Below are positions 1-12,046 of a stretch of DNA of 64,000 nucleotides, piece after piece. The stretch spans positions 51,121 to 115,120 of the forward strand of contig MU119381.1 of assembly GCA_014904845.1 (NCBI GenBank), read 5' to 3'. The stretch comes from Acephala macrosclerotiorum (lineage: Eukaryota > Ascomycota > Leotiomycetes > Helotiales > Mollisiaceae). The notes below the pieces were generated by a model that was given only the letters and a program-made list of their open reading frames with translations, was not told the origin of the DNA and ran no database searches. Within the stretch, counting starts at the first letter, position 1, and the number at the start of each line of letters is the position of its first letter. The position numbers and the translations under genes were made by a program.

Positions 1-1881
1 TTCCAAAAGTCTGAAAGGTAGTAGGCCAACGCCTTGGAGAAGGATAAAGTTTGTGTAGAAGACTGCTAGAGCTTGGACGGAATTCGCCAGGCGAAAAGCA
101 AGGCTAGTGGTGTCCTTGAACGAGTCCTGTAACACAGGCCAGAACTTACTCGCAGTCCCGAAGGCTGTGAAAACAAGGAACACATTGAAGAACGTAAAAA
201 AGAAGTTCTTGGAGATCACCGAGAGTTCAACATCTCCTTGCGAAATCGTTCCCTGCATGTTCGCTAGGTAGTCGTAAAGGAATGGGACTGCAACATTAAG
301 TAACGAGACCACAATCGTAGGTAAACCAGTCTGGACCAGGGCTTTAAGGATCTCGTGATTTGCAAGAAACTTTGCTGCTTGAGGCCACACTTGCTGGATT
401 GAACAGAGGTCAAGTAACCCAGCAAGAGCTGCAACCGGAATAAGCCAGAAGACGGTCAGGATGAGGATGAAAATTGTGATAACCCAGGATCTAATCATAC
501 GACTTGATCGGGGAAGGTACGTGTTCGGCCAGACAATATCTGATGGGGCAGGAGCAAGGTTGGCTATAAGCTGCATAGGCGAAGGATCTAAAAGTGCTTG
601 CACGGCCATCTGGCAAGCTGGTATAGAATCCATCGTGACAAACGCGAGTGGAGTCGGCGTGTATTCTTTCTTTCTTGCATCAATAATCTTGTCGTCCAAT
701 TTTCGAAGTTGTTCCTCGTAATAATCGATAGCATCAACCTTCTTGTTCTGAAGACCAAAGGGGCCGTACCAAATCCTCGCCGTAGGCCGGGGCTGGTCAT
801 AGCCAGTGACATGGGAGCCTCCCAACAGGTTCTCGCCTTCGTTTGCAGGAGTTTCCTCGTCATCATCTTGTCTGTCATTGAGGATGTGGGCAGCAGGCTC
901 AGCTGCACTAGTCCTGTTCTGGCCGAGATGTACAGTCCATGCCTCTTCTAGCTTTCGCAGAGTGTAGGCTCTTTTCTCCATCATTTCGTCCAGGCGCTTC
1001 CAGTTTCGGCATATTGTTACACTTTCGACTTTTCCAATCTCGAGCTTCTCCAAGAACTCCTTTATTGCTTCCTCTGATCTCAATTCTGGTGGAATGCCAG
1101 AGAGCTTAATGGTACGATCCGTGACCGTTGACTGGCTGCCGAGATAGTCTTGACGTATTTGGATTATGTGTCTGGTCTCGGTGGTCATGAAGTAGATGGC
1201 AAGGCCGGTGAAGAAGTAAGTGAAGACCAAATATGCCCATAAATAGCTCGTGTCTGGAACTATCTTCTCTCCTCCATCGCTCATAGCCGTGTCTGCATTG
1301 TATGTCCATATTGCCTTGCCTACACTTTCCGGCGAGTACGATGGAGGTGCATGAGGATCGGTCGTATTACTCCAGCCTGGAAGCCAAGCAAAGTGCGCGT
1401 TGATGGGAGCCAATATCGCGCAGGTCATGAGGAACATGACTCCGAATAATCGAATCGACATCTTGAAGAAAGCTAGGAACTAATCATCATCAGTATCTGC
1501 AACGACATGGTTCGCAACTAAGGAGCTTACCACATAGGCATCAAGACCTGCGGATGCAAGGACCTGCTGCTCTGTGATTTTGTATAGCACCGGCATCCAT
1601 CCAAAGAATGTATCCGGGAGGTCGGGTAGGGCATCTGCAGCATCTTTTTGCCTCTTGCGTGCGGCATATAGCGATTTCCATCTTGGTCGAAGAATCTGGT
1701 CTTGTCAGTACACTGAGGGATCTGCTATCGTAGCAGGACTCACACAGAAGCCAAAGAAGGCAGACAGCCCTAAGGCAAGAGATAGGACGAGTTGGACGTA
1801 GATGGGTCCTTGAGAGTTTTTAGGATCCGTTGGGTCGTACGTTTTGCATTTCTTCGAAGCTTCTGTTGCAAAGTCGCCCAT
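1..1881 (-). CDS. CSC1/OSCA/TMEM63-type osmosensitive cation channel (C-terminus beyond window)
   Basis: Integral membrane protein of the family that forms mechanically or osmotically gated, calcium-permeable cation channels (yeast Csc1, Phm7, Rsn1 relatives). Translation starts at 1881 with MGDFATEASKKC, followed by a first membrane segment (VLSLALGLSAFFGF) and the 'LRPRWKSLYAARK' stretch typical of the RSN1-TM domain. Two short introns (about 1696-1743 and 1480-1530) keep the frame. Next come the membrane segment FFKMSIRLFGVMFLMTCAI, an extracellular loop, the segment YLWAYLVFTYFFTGLAIYF, and a cytosolic region containing TVTDRTIKLSGIPPEL and ICRNWKRL, as in the PHM7 cytosolic domain. Further segments (RSWVITIFILILTVFWLIPV, FFFTFFNVFLVF) follow before the gene runs off the left edge, so the C-terminal part is missing. 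It is divergent from the Pch2 gene across about 500 bp. The family call is firm; the exact paralogue is not. Confidence 0.88.
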
Positions 1882-2377
1882 ATTGGCAGATGCCTTGATT
1901 CGGGATCAAGGTAAGGGGTTCATTGTCCGTCGTATTGTTGATTTACATGTCCATGATCTTGGCGCTCATCACACAGATGACGATTTTTAGCGAGCCCATG
2001 CATGAAACCCCTGCCGCTTTTGATGTGCACACTTCAATTTTCACTTCTCACACGACATCTTTCCCCGATTCAAACTATCACAGCAACTTCAGTGTAACAT
2101 AACTTTATATCTCAAGCAATGTGAACCTTGATCGCTGCTTTGTTTCCCCCTCTTCTCAAGTTCAATTTGACGCAGTAATTGGTCGTCTTTTCGGCACCTT
2201 CACACAAAACCGCTCCTTACCCGAGTAACCTTACTCCACAGTCGATTCTCTCGGCATAGTCTATCCACAACAGCAGCAGCCAATACAGGTTCAGATACGC
2301 CGCAATTATTGAACGCACGGTGGGCAGCTCGAAGCGACGCGCTCAGGTAATGGTGACACAACCAAAAGTAAACGATA
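1882..2377. promoter_or_regulatory. Divergent intergenic region between the channel gene and PCH2
   Basis: This non-coding stretch of about 500 bp separates two divergently transcribed genes and must hold both promoters and 5' leaders. It contains pyrimidine-rich tracts towards the right side. I see no further gene or clear binding-site array in it. Confidence 0.5.
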
Positions 2378-4360
2378 ATGGATTTCGTTCTTCTGCCAAG
2401 TAAGGAAGTCCTCGCAAAGCCTGGGAAGCTATTCATCGAAGGCCGCGTCCGAGATGATGCACGAGATGACCTCGAGAACGAGGACATCGTAGAGGTGAGT
2501 ACTGTAGTTCTGTAAATCAGGAACCATCTAGCTAAGTCACATTCCCTCCAGATGAAAGAGCTGCTTGAGACACACTTCTCGTCTGGTGACTTTACCTTTG
2601 AGATGTTGGAGGACATCTTAGCTGACGACCGCAGTAAGTCATCAAAAAATTCCTAGAAGGATACGGCTTGGCACTGATGGTGTTACAGCTGCTGATCTGA
2701 GATTGGGGGCTCACTTACAAGCAGTGAGAGAGACATTGAAGTCGCTGAAAGTGGTCGAGTATCTTGGACCCGACACGGACCAAACCACACACTCCTCAGC
2801 CAACGTCCGCATCGAAGTCCAGGTGTATGAGCTCTATGACGACCCAAGAACTTTCGAGGAAGACAACGACATCCCCCAGGCAGAGATCACACCGATGCCG
2901 CACGCGAGATTTAAGAGCGTATGGGATGAGTATGTGATAAGCCCTTGCTAGCGGACTGGGGTTGACGCGCTGTGATCAGGCTTGTATTCGCTGAAGACAT
3001 CAAAGGAGATTTGATTTGGATGATGACCAACATATGTAAGTTCGCGATCTTTGAAAATTTCATCGCTGCTCACCTGCCATCTCATGGCTCATTCCCATGT
3101 CCATATTTCGTCCTGACGCAACTTGATAGTGCGATTCTCCTTGCGATCTTCGAATAATGCCGGCAGCGACGTGAACCCACTGATCCTTCTCCATGGTCCT
3201 CCTGGCACTGGCAAAACCAGTCTGTGTCAAGGACTCGCCCAAAAGATAGCGATTCGACTCCGCTCTCAATACGACAATACGATCATGATTCAGATCAACA
3301 CATCGACTTTGTTGTCGAAGTACTACAGTGAGAGTGCAAAACAAGTAGACGAGATCTTCACCAAGATTGCGCGCATGTGCCAAGAAGAATCTCACACTTT
3401 CACATGCGTGCTCATCGATGAGGTAGAGAGTATTGCGAGCTCACGAGAATATAGTACGAATGGCGGAGAATCACACGATTCCCTGCGAGCTACCAATGCG
3501 CTCTTAACTGGTGAGTTTGAAAAGCCATTTCAGCACAAGCAAAAAACCATCTTGAATTTTATAACGTAATGTGGGGTACTAAGCTGACAACATCAGGTCT
3601 GGACAAGACCAAGAACTATCCCAACCTTATTTTCCTTTGCACCTCGAACATGATCGATGCACTAGACAATGCTTTTCTTGACAGGTGTGGTCTCAAAAGA
3701 GAAGTCACCGCACCACCGCTTGCATCACAATACGAGATCCTGAGAATTAGACTTCAAAAGCTCATTGACCGACGTGTTGTCCAAACTGAGGTGGAGCTTC
3801 CTCCGTACGAAGACGCCAAGACATGCGCTCTCCTCGACTCAGCAAGTGTGGGGGCTAGGCTCTTGGCCATTGCCGCGAAAATCAATTCGTCTACAGGAAT
3901 CAGTGGCCGATCATTGACTCAGCTTCCAGAACTAGCAGTTCTGCAGTACCTGCGAGAGGAGGAGTGTGATCTGGGTATGGCGTTAACTTTCATTGAGCGG
4001 CTAGTGAAGCCAGCCGTCAAGGAACAAAAGGACGAAGAGCATAAGGCAGGGCAACAAGCTACCGAAATCGAGATCCGAGGGAAGAAGAGGACTTTCAAGA
4101 TGGGTTTCGATGAGGATCTGGACATTGAATGTGAGTTCATTGACCTAGGTTACCTTACATTTTCGAAAGCCGAGAATGTCCGTCTCTGCCCACTCTCGAG
4201 GGTATTCCGTGGCTTCCGCATCTTCAATCAGGACAGAAGCGGTTATGCTAACAATGTCAAGTACTGGAGAAGTGCATCGAAGGAGCGCGAAAAAAACGGA
4301 GCCAAGAATTGCAGGATATCACGGCAATCCAAGCATAGCTTCCTGCTACAAATGGCATAA
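2378..4360 (+). CDS. PCH2: Pch2/TRIP13 AAA+ ATPase (meiotic checkpoint)
   Basis: AAA+ ATPase that remodels HORMA-domain proteins (Hop1, Mad2) and acts in the meiotic recombination checkpoint and in disassembly of the spindle checkpoint complex. The model joins 2378-2494, 2552-2633, 2689-2929, 2980-3035, 3130-3510 and 3597-4360, giving 546 codons. Every junction is GT-AG and keeps the frame. The N-terminal adaptor-like region ends in HARFKSVWDELVFAEDIK, matching the family. The Walker A motif GPPGTGKT is near residue 188, Walker B CVLIDEVES near residue 262, and sensor/arginine-finger motifs follow in LIFLCTSNMIDALDNAFLDR. Length compares with about 430 residues in human TRIP13 and about 560 in yeast. 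The last 70 codons are less certain: a further intron near 4131-4190 could switch the end into the frame that stops at 4370. Confidence 0.93.
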
Positions 4361-6730
4361 CAAAATTTGAGAAGCTTCAGCAATCATGGATGCTCAATGG
4401 CCATTCACGCACCACCGCGGGCTAGCCAGCTAATTATAGCAGAGCCTAGAATGTTGTCGCTTCTTCGGCTTTCCCCTCCAAGACCGCCTTCCTTGGAAAT
4501 GCGGGAGTGCATGCCGGTTACCTATCATAGCTCCATAGCTCCGAACACCTGATAATGGAGAAAAGAGCTTCCCCACAGTGGCATTACGCTCGGAAATGCC
4601 AGCTTTATCAAAATTATCAGTTTGCACATGTAAGTCGGGCACCAAACCGTTTCGTGCCACGATCACGCAACGTGCTTCGCAACAGTTCGTGATTTCCAGG
4701 TGAGAGATGGCGTAACACCACATTTCCCCTTCTTCCCATCCATATCTCTTGTCTTATCGAGGGAATTGCCATATGGACTTCGACCACCGAGGGGTAATGG
4801 AGGGGTTAAAGATAGAACCTAGACTACGACAACGGCACCCAGCGAATTGGCACATGTGGAGAGGGTAAGCTATGCACTGAACGGGCCGTCATACACAATA
4901 TGAGGCGTGATGAGATGATGCCCAACGCGGGAGTAGCTCCTTTGATTAGATTACTGGCTCTGACAAGCCTTTTTCTGTTGACGCTGTAGTTTTTTTCTGC
5001 TTGCATCTGTTTCACCGAGGGGCCGGATGCAGGTGATGCGCTGCAAGGTGCCCCGCAGACCCGTCGTGCGCAATCAATCTCTCGGAATAAGTCGGCTTTG
5101 AGCCTCGGTCTTGGTCTGGGAGTTCTTGATCATGATGTAACCCTCCTAGATCGGTTTTGCCGGAGTTGAGAACTGAAGGTTGTCAGACGGTTGAAGAGGC
5201 GACATCCAGTTGACTCTACACGCGTCGGTAGCGCGGTGGTGAGTGGCCCGGCTATGATGACAGGCAGTTGGGATTGCGTCGCATCAAGCTGCGTCGCTGG
5301 AGCCGTTGAGTTGCAGTGAGGCCAGCGATTGGGGAGAAAAAGCTGCGCTTACCCCTGCAAGGCGGTCAAAGTGTGGCTGGTGAGTTGGAAGAGGTGTTAA
5401 GATGATGTAGCATTGCTCTACATAGGCCGGAGCAGGATAAGAGAGAGGCCGAGAAGGGTCGCCCAAACCTTACACCATGGCTCCCCCCAGAAACATTAAT
5501 TCGCTCAATTAAAAAAGGGGTTGAGCGATATATGCAACGGGATGAGGCAGTCAAAGCCAAAAGAGACTTTGGGCAGCAGTGTTTATTGTCCGGATATCTG
5601 GCCTTAGAGGTTTTGCCCTGTCTTTTTCTCACTGCGCGCCGGTTCTTCCCGACGTCGACGTCGCATCTTTGAAGGAATGGAAAGGCCCCTTTTATGACAG
5701 CTGCAGGGCTCTGCCTGCTTGTTCAATGGGGATTTAAAGAAGGGGATTAGAGGGTTTGTTAGCTAGCTGTTGGCCACATAGCCAGATCTTCTACCCGCAG
5801 TCTAAGGTACTAAGTGAAGCAAATCCCGCTCAGGCACTTCACGCTAGAACACCAACCAGAAACCTGCTGGAGCTCTATTGCCCCAAAACGTATGCAGCGG
5901 ACGAAGTAAAAGATGCTTTTTGCCTCGTTCGCAGCGCAATGCATTGGCGCACGTATGCAGCCAGCATCCGTGTGGTTGGTAATGCTGCTCGCTTTTCCTC
6001 AGACTTTAGCTGGGGTTTGAGGCGCATCTCTCGGCCCCGATGCAGGATCGCATTCTGCCGACGCTGCAGTCAGTGCGTTTGGACCAAGACCAGGCTTGGA
6101 AGCTGCATCAAAATATCCCAGTTACAAGATACCTTGCATGTGCCTGACGTATGGAAAAATAGAATTTCTTCGTACTATCTAGAAAATGCGACACAACGTT
6201 GTTGTTCCCTCAATTATTTCCCTGACTGGAAGCCCGCGACTGCTGCTCAGCACCACACCACGCAAGCACCGCAGATGACACCGGCGTGTCACCCATCCCA
6301 ACGGTCCAGCAATTTATACTACTTGTAATAGCTTCTCCCCGCCAGCTCGAGATCCCATTGCCTCAAAGGCAACGCCCTCTTCCCGCTCAGATCTTGAGAT
6401 CGCAGGATCTCGGACCTTGGCGATCGTCATTTCGAGAGATTATTATCCTTTGTCGTTGTCACCGGAGAGACAGTTGACGCCGTCGTCGTACCAGACCCTT
6501 CATCCTGGAACTGGAGAAAGCGTCCGAACGAGCATCAGCCCACCACCAAAACCTTTTGGTCGCCCATAAACACAGCCGAACCTGCGTCCCTCCTTCTTCC
6601 TTCCTCCGTAAACTTCCCTCCCTGTCCTACAAAGCTTCATGATTGCGCAATTTCGATCACTCAACATCGTTTCTCCTTCCGTTCTCTTCCTACTGCGCAC
6701 TGCTCCTAAGCTTTACAACAAACCTTTACA
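4361..6730 (+). promoter_or_regulatory. Long intergenic region upstream of TSL1, with scattered STRE-like pentamers
   Basis: No convincing gene lies here; the open frames lack family features and have no supporting splice pattern. The half next to the Tsl1 gene is pyrimidine-rich (6470-6730) and probably contains the leader and transcription start. AGGGG/CCCCT pentamers, the core of the stress-response element bound by Msn2/4-type zinc-finger proteins in yeast, occur at 4790, 4801, 5018, 5352, 5516, 5686 and 5741. Three fall within 230 bp at 5516-5745. Yeast trehalose genes are controlled through such sites, but seven copies in 2.3 kb is only modestly above chance, so a regulatory role is inference. 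Confidence 0.35.
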
Positions 6731-9700
6731 ATGACAGTTTTCGTGGTTTCCCTGTAAGTGCTCTACAACTCCTTCAGGACTTTTCTTCAAGAAAGATCAC
6801 ATATCTCATCCGCCATCCAATCTCAACCTCCGTGGAACGTTGCAGAGCTCTTTGCAGGTTTTGGGAGCTTGCCCAAGCTTGTGCCAGCTGGCAAGGCCCA
6901 CAACCCCAGATTTCTTTTGCACCCACCAAGCACAATAGTTATGCAACAGTTACTGACTGGAAATGATGAACAGGTTCCTCCCTCATACCATAAACTTTAC
7001 ACTCCCTAATTCGAACTCTCCTCGCGGGCGTCCTGCTGTACCAAAACGAACCAATACTATCAAACCTACCACTCGAATCGATACCTCCTCCAAGCAGCCA
7101 AGTCTCTTCAACCCTCAGATTACCCCGCCTCAGACACCAATCGCAGACGCCGACCCTGACGAATTCTTCGCCCAGAACGAGAACGCCGAACTTCGCGGGC
7201 TGAAGCACTTCCCCCAACAAGAAGGCCCGCGATCCATAATCGCTCCCAGCGATCCTCACTCTCCAGCATGGGGTTCTGGCCGCGTTTTCACCCAGCCTCG
7301 GTCAAGAGCTAGCTCTCCTCCTCCCGCAGATATCTTGAAGCACAATAAGACTGTGGAGAAGGCGAAAACTCTTGGTAGGGCCGGTGTGCGCCAACCCCAG
7401 CTAGAGAGAAGTGACAGTCATGATCGTGTGTTCGCCCATGCTGACTGGACCGTTGTGCCAGCGGATCAGGGTAATGGCGGACTCCGAAATGCCGTTCAGG
7501 CTGCTTTCAGAAACGGGAACTTGAACGACAAGATCTGGGTCGGAACTCTGGGAATGCCAACAGATGCGCTCGAGGATACACAACAGAAGCAGGACATCGA
7601 GGATAAATTGGCGACCGAACACGACTCTCTGACCGTGTTCTGCAAGGATAGCGATTTTGATGGGCACTACACTCATTATTGCAAGCAGATTCTCTGGCCT
7701 GTGTTTCATTATCAGATTCCTGACAACCCCAAGAGCAAGGCATACGAAGATCACTCCTGGATCTACTACGTCGCCGTCAACCAAGCCTTTGCCGACAAGA
7801 TTGTGAAGAATTGGAAGCGTGGAGATGTCATCTGGGTTCATGACTACCACCTTTTACTTGTGCCTAAAATGATACGAAAGAAGCTCCCAGACGCCAAGAT
7901 TGGATTCTTTCTCCATGTTGCGTTCCCCTCATCTGAGGTGTTTCGCTGCCTGGCTGTGCGAAAAGAACTTTTGGAAGGTATGCTCGGTGCCAATTTAATT
8001 GGATTCCAGATCCACGAGTATGCTCGCCACTTCCTCCAGACTTGCAGTAGGCTGCTCTGTGTCGAAGCTACCAACGATGGTGTTCAGCTCGACGACCGTT
8101 TCGTTGATGTTGTCAATTTGGCTATCGGAATTGACCCTGTGGCCTTGGATTTGAATCGCGACGATCCAGATGTCGGGGAATGGATGGCCACTATGCAAGA
8201 ACGATATCGAGGAAAGAAGTTGATCGTTGCACGAGATAAGCTGGACCACGTGAGAGGTGTGCGACAAAAGCTACTGGCTTACGAATTGTTCTTGAACAAG
8301 TATCCCGAATGGAGAGATCGGGTTGTGTTGATCCAGGTCGCGACATCTACTACCGAGCAAGCTGAGCTTGACGCCACAGTTTCCGACATCGTTACCAGAG
8401 TCAACTCATCCTGGGCCAACTTGGCTTATCAACCTCTCGTCTATCTCAAGCAAGATATCAGCTATCCCCAATACCTAGCCCTGCTCACTGTTGCCGATGC
8501 CCTTATGATTACGAGTCAACGCGAGGGAATGAACTTGACCTCGCATGAGTATCTCTTCTGTCAAGACGGCAGATTCAACGGTCACAACAAGCATGGCGCA
8601 CTGATCTTGAGCGAATTCACTGGCAGCGCATCCGTCTTTGGAGGCAACGAACTCTCAGTCAACCCATGGGATTATCGACAATGTGCCGAGGCGATCAAGA
8701 ATGGTCTTGAGATGGATGATGTCGAAAAGAAGCAGCGATGGGACAAACTTTACGCTGCCGTTATGCATCATACCGCAGAGCATTGGTTTACTGCTTTCCT
8801 CACCAGACTTGACAAGGTATACGAGGAGCAAAATCGCCGAAATACCATGTCAGTGCCTCGTCTGTCTATCAACATGCTTGGAAGGCAATACCAGCAATCT
8901 GAGAGAAGACTCTTCATTCTGGATTATGAGGGAACTCTTGCTTCGTGGGGATCTCCGAATGATATCATCCTTACCAGTCCTCAGCGAACCCTCGATGTCC
9001 TGAATGATGTCCTGCAAGACGAGCGCAACACCGTCTATGTGATGTCCGGACGACAACCCGAAGAGCTCGACCGCTTGTTCAAGCGAGTTCCCAACCTCGG
9101 ACTCATCGCCGAGAATGGTTGTTTCTTGAAAGAGTTTGCTTCCAACAAATGGGTTGAGATGGCTGATCCCGTGAAGATGCGTGCTTGGAAGGAGTCTGTC
9201 GAAGGTATCATGAAGTATTACCAGGAGCGGACTCCTGGGTCCTGGATCGAGCCAAGACACTGCAGTCTCATTTTCCACTACAAGAGCTGTGAAGATCAAG
9301 AGGGTGCTAGTCGACAAGCCGGTGACTGTGCAAGCCATATCAATGATTCTTGTGAGGATCAGAGGGTTCGAGCTATTCCTGTCGAAGGTATGCTACCGAT
9401 GAACCTGCGTTGAACATTGCTTACGATTTTAGGTGCTGTCATTGTCGAGCCAATCGACTGGTCCAAAGGCACAGCAGCCATGCAGATCTTCGAGGGCCTC
9501 AAGCGTGACATGGCACCGAATCTTGGTCATGACTCGCCGGTCGACTTTCTTATGGTTGCTGGTGATGGTCGTGACGACGAAGTCATCTTCCGCTGGGCCA
9601 ACGAGCTTGGGAAAGACGGAACGGTTAAGCATGTGACGACCGTCAGCCTTGGCATGCGGAATACCGAAGCAGGCTGTACCCTTACCCAAGGAGTTACTGG

Positions 9701-9804
9701 TATGCATTACGTTCTATTCTCTCTTCTTTCTCCTATATACAACACGTGACTAACGAAGACTAGGCGTTTTGACGGTCCTTCAGAAGCTTGCGATGATCTA
9801 CTAA
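6731..9804 (+). CDS. TSL1: Trehalose-synthase complex regulatory subunit, Tsl1/Tps3 (TslA) type
   Basis: Large subunit of the cytosolic trehalose-6-phosphate synthase/phosphatase complex. The model joins a 23-nt first exon 6731-6753 with 6974-9387, 9433-9699 and 9764-9804 (914 codons). I chose the 6731 start because splicing gives MTVFVVSLFLPHTINFTLP, which matches the conserved Tsl1/Tps N-terminus; a start inside exon 2 would lose it. A low-complexity N-terminal region is followed by a GT20-like synthase domain (WVGTLGMPTDAL, YCKQILWPVFHYQIPDNP, VIWVHDYHLLLVP, REGMNLTSHE) and a C-terminal HAD phosphatase-like domain. The phosphatase signature is degenerate: motif I reads LDYEGTLA (second Asp is Glu, near residue 661) and the late acidic motif reads GDGRDDE. 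That pattern favours a regulatory Tsl1/Tps3 subunit over active Tps2. Frame and splice sites are clean. Confidence 0.92.
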
Positions 9805-10846
9805 GAACTTCTTCTCATTCGTTTTCTTCATATCTGGTCCCGCAGCGTGGCTCGAGCTGATTTCTTTCAACGCTGTCATTTCTGTATTGGAGAGCTGCTG
9901 GTCGGACGAAGAATGATAATTGGCTACTTAGCTAGTTAGTCGCTTGGTTGATGGATGATAAGACGAAGAGTTTGGGATTACAGGAGGAATGGTTATATGA
10001 GCATGGCGTGGCGTTTTGATTGAGAGTTTCTTGTATGAACGGGTAGGATGGAGGAGACGAGCAATCGTCAGCATACGTGAACCGCGGGCTTTCTATCTAT
10101 ACACGCACACTGGCTGGACAGCCTCTATTGGGTGGATTGGAATGGATAACATTCATTTGTATGATTATGGAACGGACTGGAAACGGAGGATAGAGCGTGC
10201 ATGCATGCCGTACACATGGCTTTTATGTTATACCTAGAGCGCTCGCGTGCCCTGAGCTTGAGCGCCAAGCAACGATAGATGAATGATGAATAGAAGATGA
10301 GTTGCTCTCAACTCATTTCAAGATACCTGCTTGTTATAATTCTGTGCGTGGTGTTTTCTGTGTTGTGCTTCCTCTCGTCTTGTATTCCTGAATATCAACA
10401 CTAATCTCACACCCTTGATCATCCTCACGGACCACTAAATCAACCCTTGTCTCACAACGTCATTCATCCCAATCCGGAGCATTTACCGAGCCAGAAGCGA
10501 CGATCAACAACCAACCATTCCCCGCGTTCATCTGATGTCCAAACTTGCATCCAGAAACCTTGGCCGCCTGCCAGCCTCGTACCTGCTCTGCAAGATGATG
10601 ATTGAGTGGAGGCTGAGCCTACAGCATGGGGTAAGCCGGGTAGGCGAAGAGAGGTAGGGAAGAGCTGGGTTGGATAAAGGTCTCTTTGTTTCGTTCCTAT
10701 CTGTCTTTCGAATTCGAGAACGAGTCGAGATCAAGTCTTATTGCCTTATTGTCTTGCTATTGTACTTTATTCCTCACTTCAGCAGCAGCACTACCTCACC
10801 ACAGCTCACCACCAACCTTTACCCTCCGCCGTATATACAGCCCACC
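9805..10846. other. Intergenic region between TSL1 and the CAP gene
   Basis: About 1 kb with no supported gene. The left part is the 3' flank of the trehalose gene and the right part, with C/T-rich tracts near 10700-10840, is the likely leader of the CAP protein gene. I see no repeat or RNA gene. Confidence 0.45.
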
Positions 10847-11533
10847 ATGTACCTCCCCTCAAGCCTCGCGACCGTTCTGGGTCTGCTCATCATCTGCGAA
10901 GTCAAAGCAGCAACAGTAACAAGCACAATAACCCAATCCGCAACTCCCCAAGCCACATCCTCAAGCTACACCTCCGATACTCAATTCGAGACCGATATCC
11001 TAGCCGCACATAATTTCTACCGCTCCGAACACAACGCCTCATCCCTAACCTGGAACTCGACCTCCGCCAAAACCGCCGCGTCCTGGTCCTCCGCCTGCGC
11101 ATTCAAACACTCCGGCGGACCGACAGGTGAAAACCTAGCAGCAGGCTACGCCAACGCCTCTGCGTCTGTCGACGCCTGGGGTCTCGAACGCGAATCCTAC
11201 AATTGGAATAAACCCGGCTTCAGTGAAGCAACAGGACATTTCACCCAATTGGTGTGGAGCAATACTACAAGTGTGGGATGCGGAAGGACGAGTTGTCAGG
11301 GAGAGGGCGATACACCAGGATACTATGTTGTTTGTGAATATTGGCCTGCGGGGAATATTGTGGGGGATAATAATCAGTATTTTGTGGATAATGTGAAGAA
11401 GCAGACGAAAGGGAAGGCGACGGATACGGTAGAGAGTGGGGTGTCGAGTAGTGGGAGTGGGTGGAGGGATGCGAGGTGTTGGGTGGTGGTTCTTGGGCTG
11501 GCGGGGGTGATTAGTGGGGTGATTGTGCTGTAA
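10847..11533 (+). CDS. Secreted CAP/PR-1-like protein with probable GPI anchor
   Basis: Intronless gene of 228 codons. The start at 10847 has a good context (CCCACCATG); the frame is open further upstream, but only from this Met does a signal peptide appear (hydrophobic core LATVLGLLIICEV, likely cleavage near residue 21). The mature part is a CAP/SCP domain: LAAHNFYRSEHNASSLTW at the beginning, CAFKHSGGPTGENLAAGY in the middle, then the CAP signatures HFTQLVWSNTTSVGCG and GYYVVCEYWPAGNIVG. Several N-x-S/T sites suggest N-glycosylation. The tail is Ser/Gly-rich and ends in a hydrophobic segment (CWVVVLGLAGVISGVIVL), as in GPI-anchored wall or plasma-membrane proteins. Fungal CAP proteins such as yeast Pry1/2 bind sterols and lipids; that role here is inference. 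Third-position base usage flips from C-rich to G-rich midway through the gene. Confidence 0.92.
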   Translation: MYLPSSLATVLGLLIICEVKAATVTSTITQSATPQATSSSYTSDTQFETDILAAHNFYRSEHNASSLTWNSTSAKTAASWSSACAFKHSGGPTGENLAAGYANASASVDAWGLERESYNWNKPGFSEATGHFTQLVWSNTTSVGCGRTSCQGEGDTPGYYVVCEYWPAGNIVGDNNQYFVDNVKKQTKGKATDTVESGVSSSGSGWRDARCWVVVLGLAGVISGVIVL

Positions 11534-12046
11534 GATGAAGAGCTGGAGTGAGGATGAGGCCAGCTTGATATGGAGGGAAGGCGAAAAACGATGTGTGTGA
11601 GTTTTGATACCCTGTTGCAATGTTGATGAGACATGAATGCACGAGCTACGATTGGAGATTTGAGCCTTCAGAGACGAGCTGATCTTGGTGGTCACGTCCA
11701 ATTTAATGCTGTTACAAATCCTTCTCCGAGTAGTGCTGAATTGTCAGTTTATTCTTGTTTCTTGTGTATCTTGCCAGGCTTTTGGTTCAATCGTTCATTC
11801 GAATGCTACCGGACACATGCTATTTCAAGATGTCGTCCAAGTCCATCAATTTCATAGCTGACTTTCACGAAATCGAGTCTTTCTACACTTGACGCTCGCT
11901 TCCTGCACAAATATCTCCCTGGTTTCTTAAACTTCCTCTCTCCTACAGCAATTTTATCAACAACCTCGACTCGATCCGGACATGCCAGCTACAACCTTAC
12001 AATACAACACATTCGTTATAGCGCAGACCAGTCCGACGAACCAATT
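11534..12046. other. Intergenic region, CAP gene to first BTB gene
   Basis: About 500 bp of 3' flank and BTB-gene leader. No gene or repeat is supported. Confidence 0.4.

Noticed and set aside
5756..6328. A 190-codon open frame upstream of the trehalose gene
   Set aside because: It is Cys/Arg/Ser-rich without domain features, and it lies in the probable promoter and leader. Chance is the better explanation.
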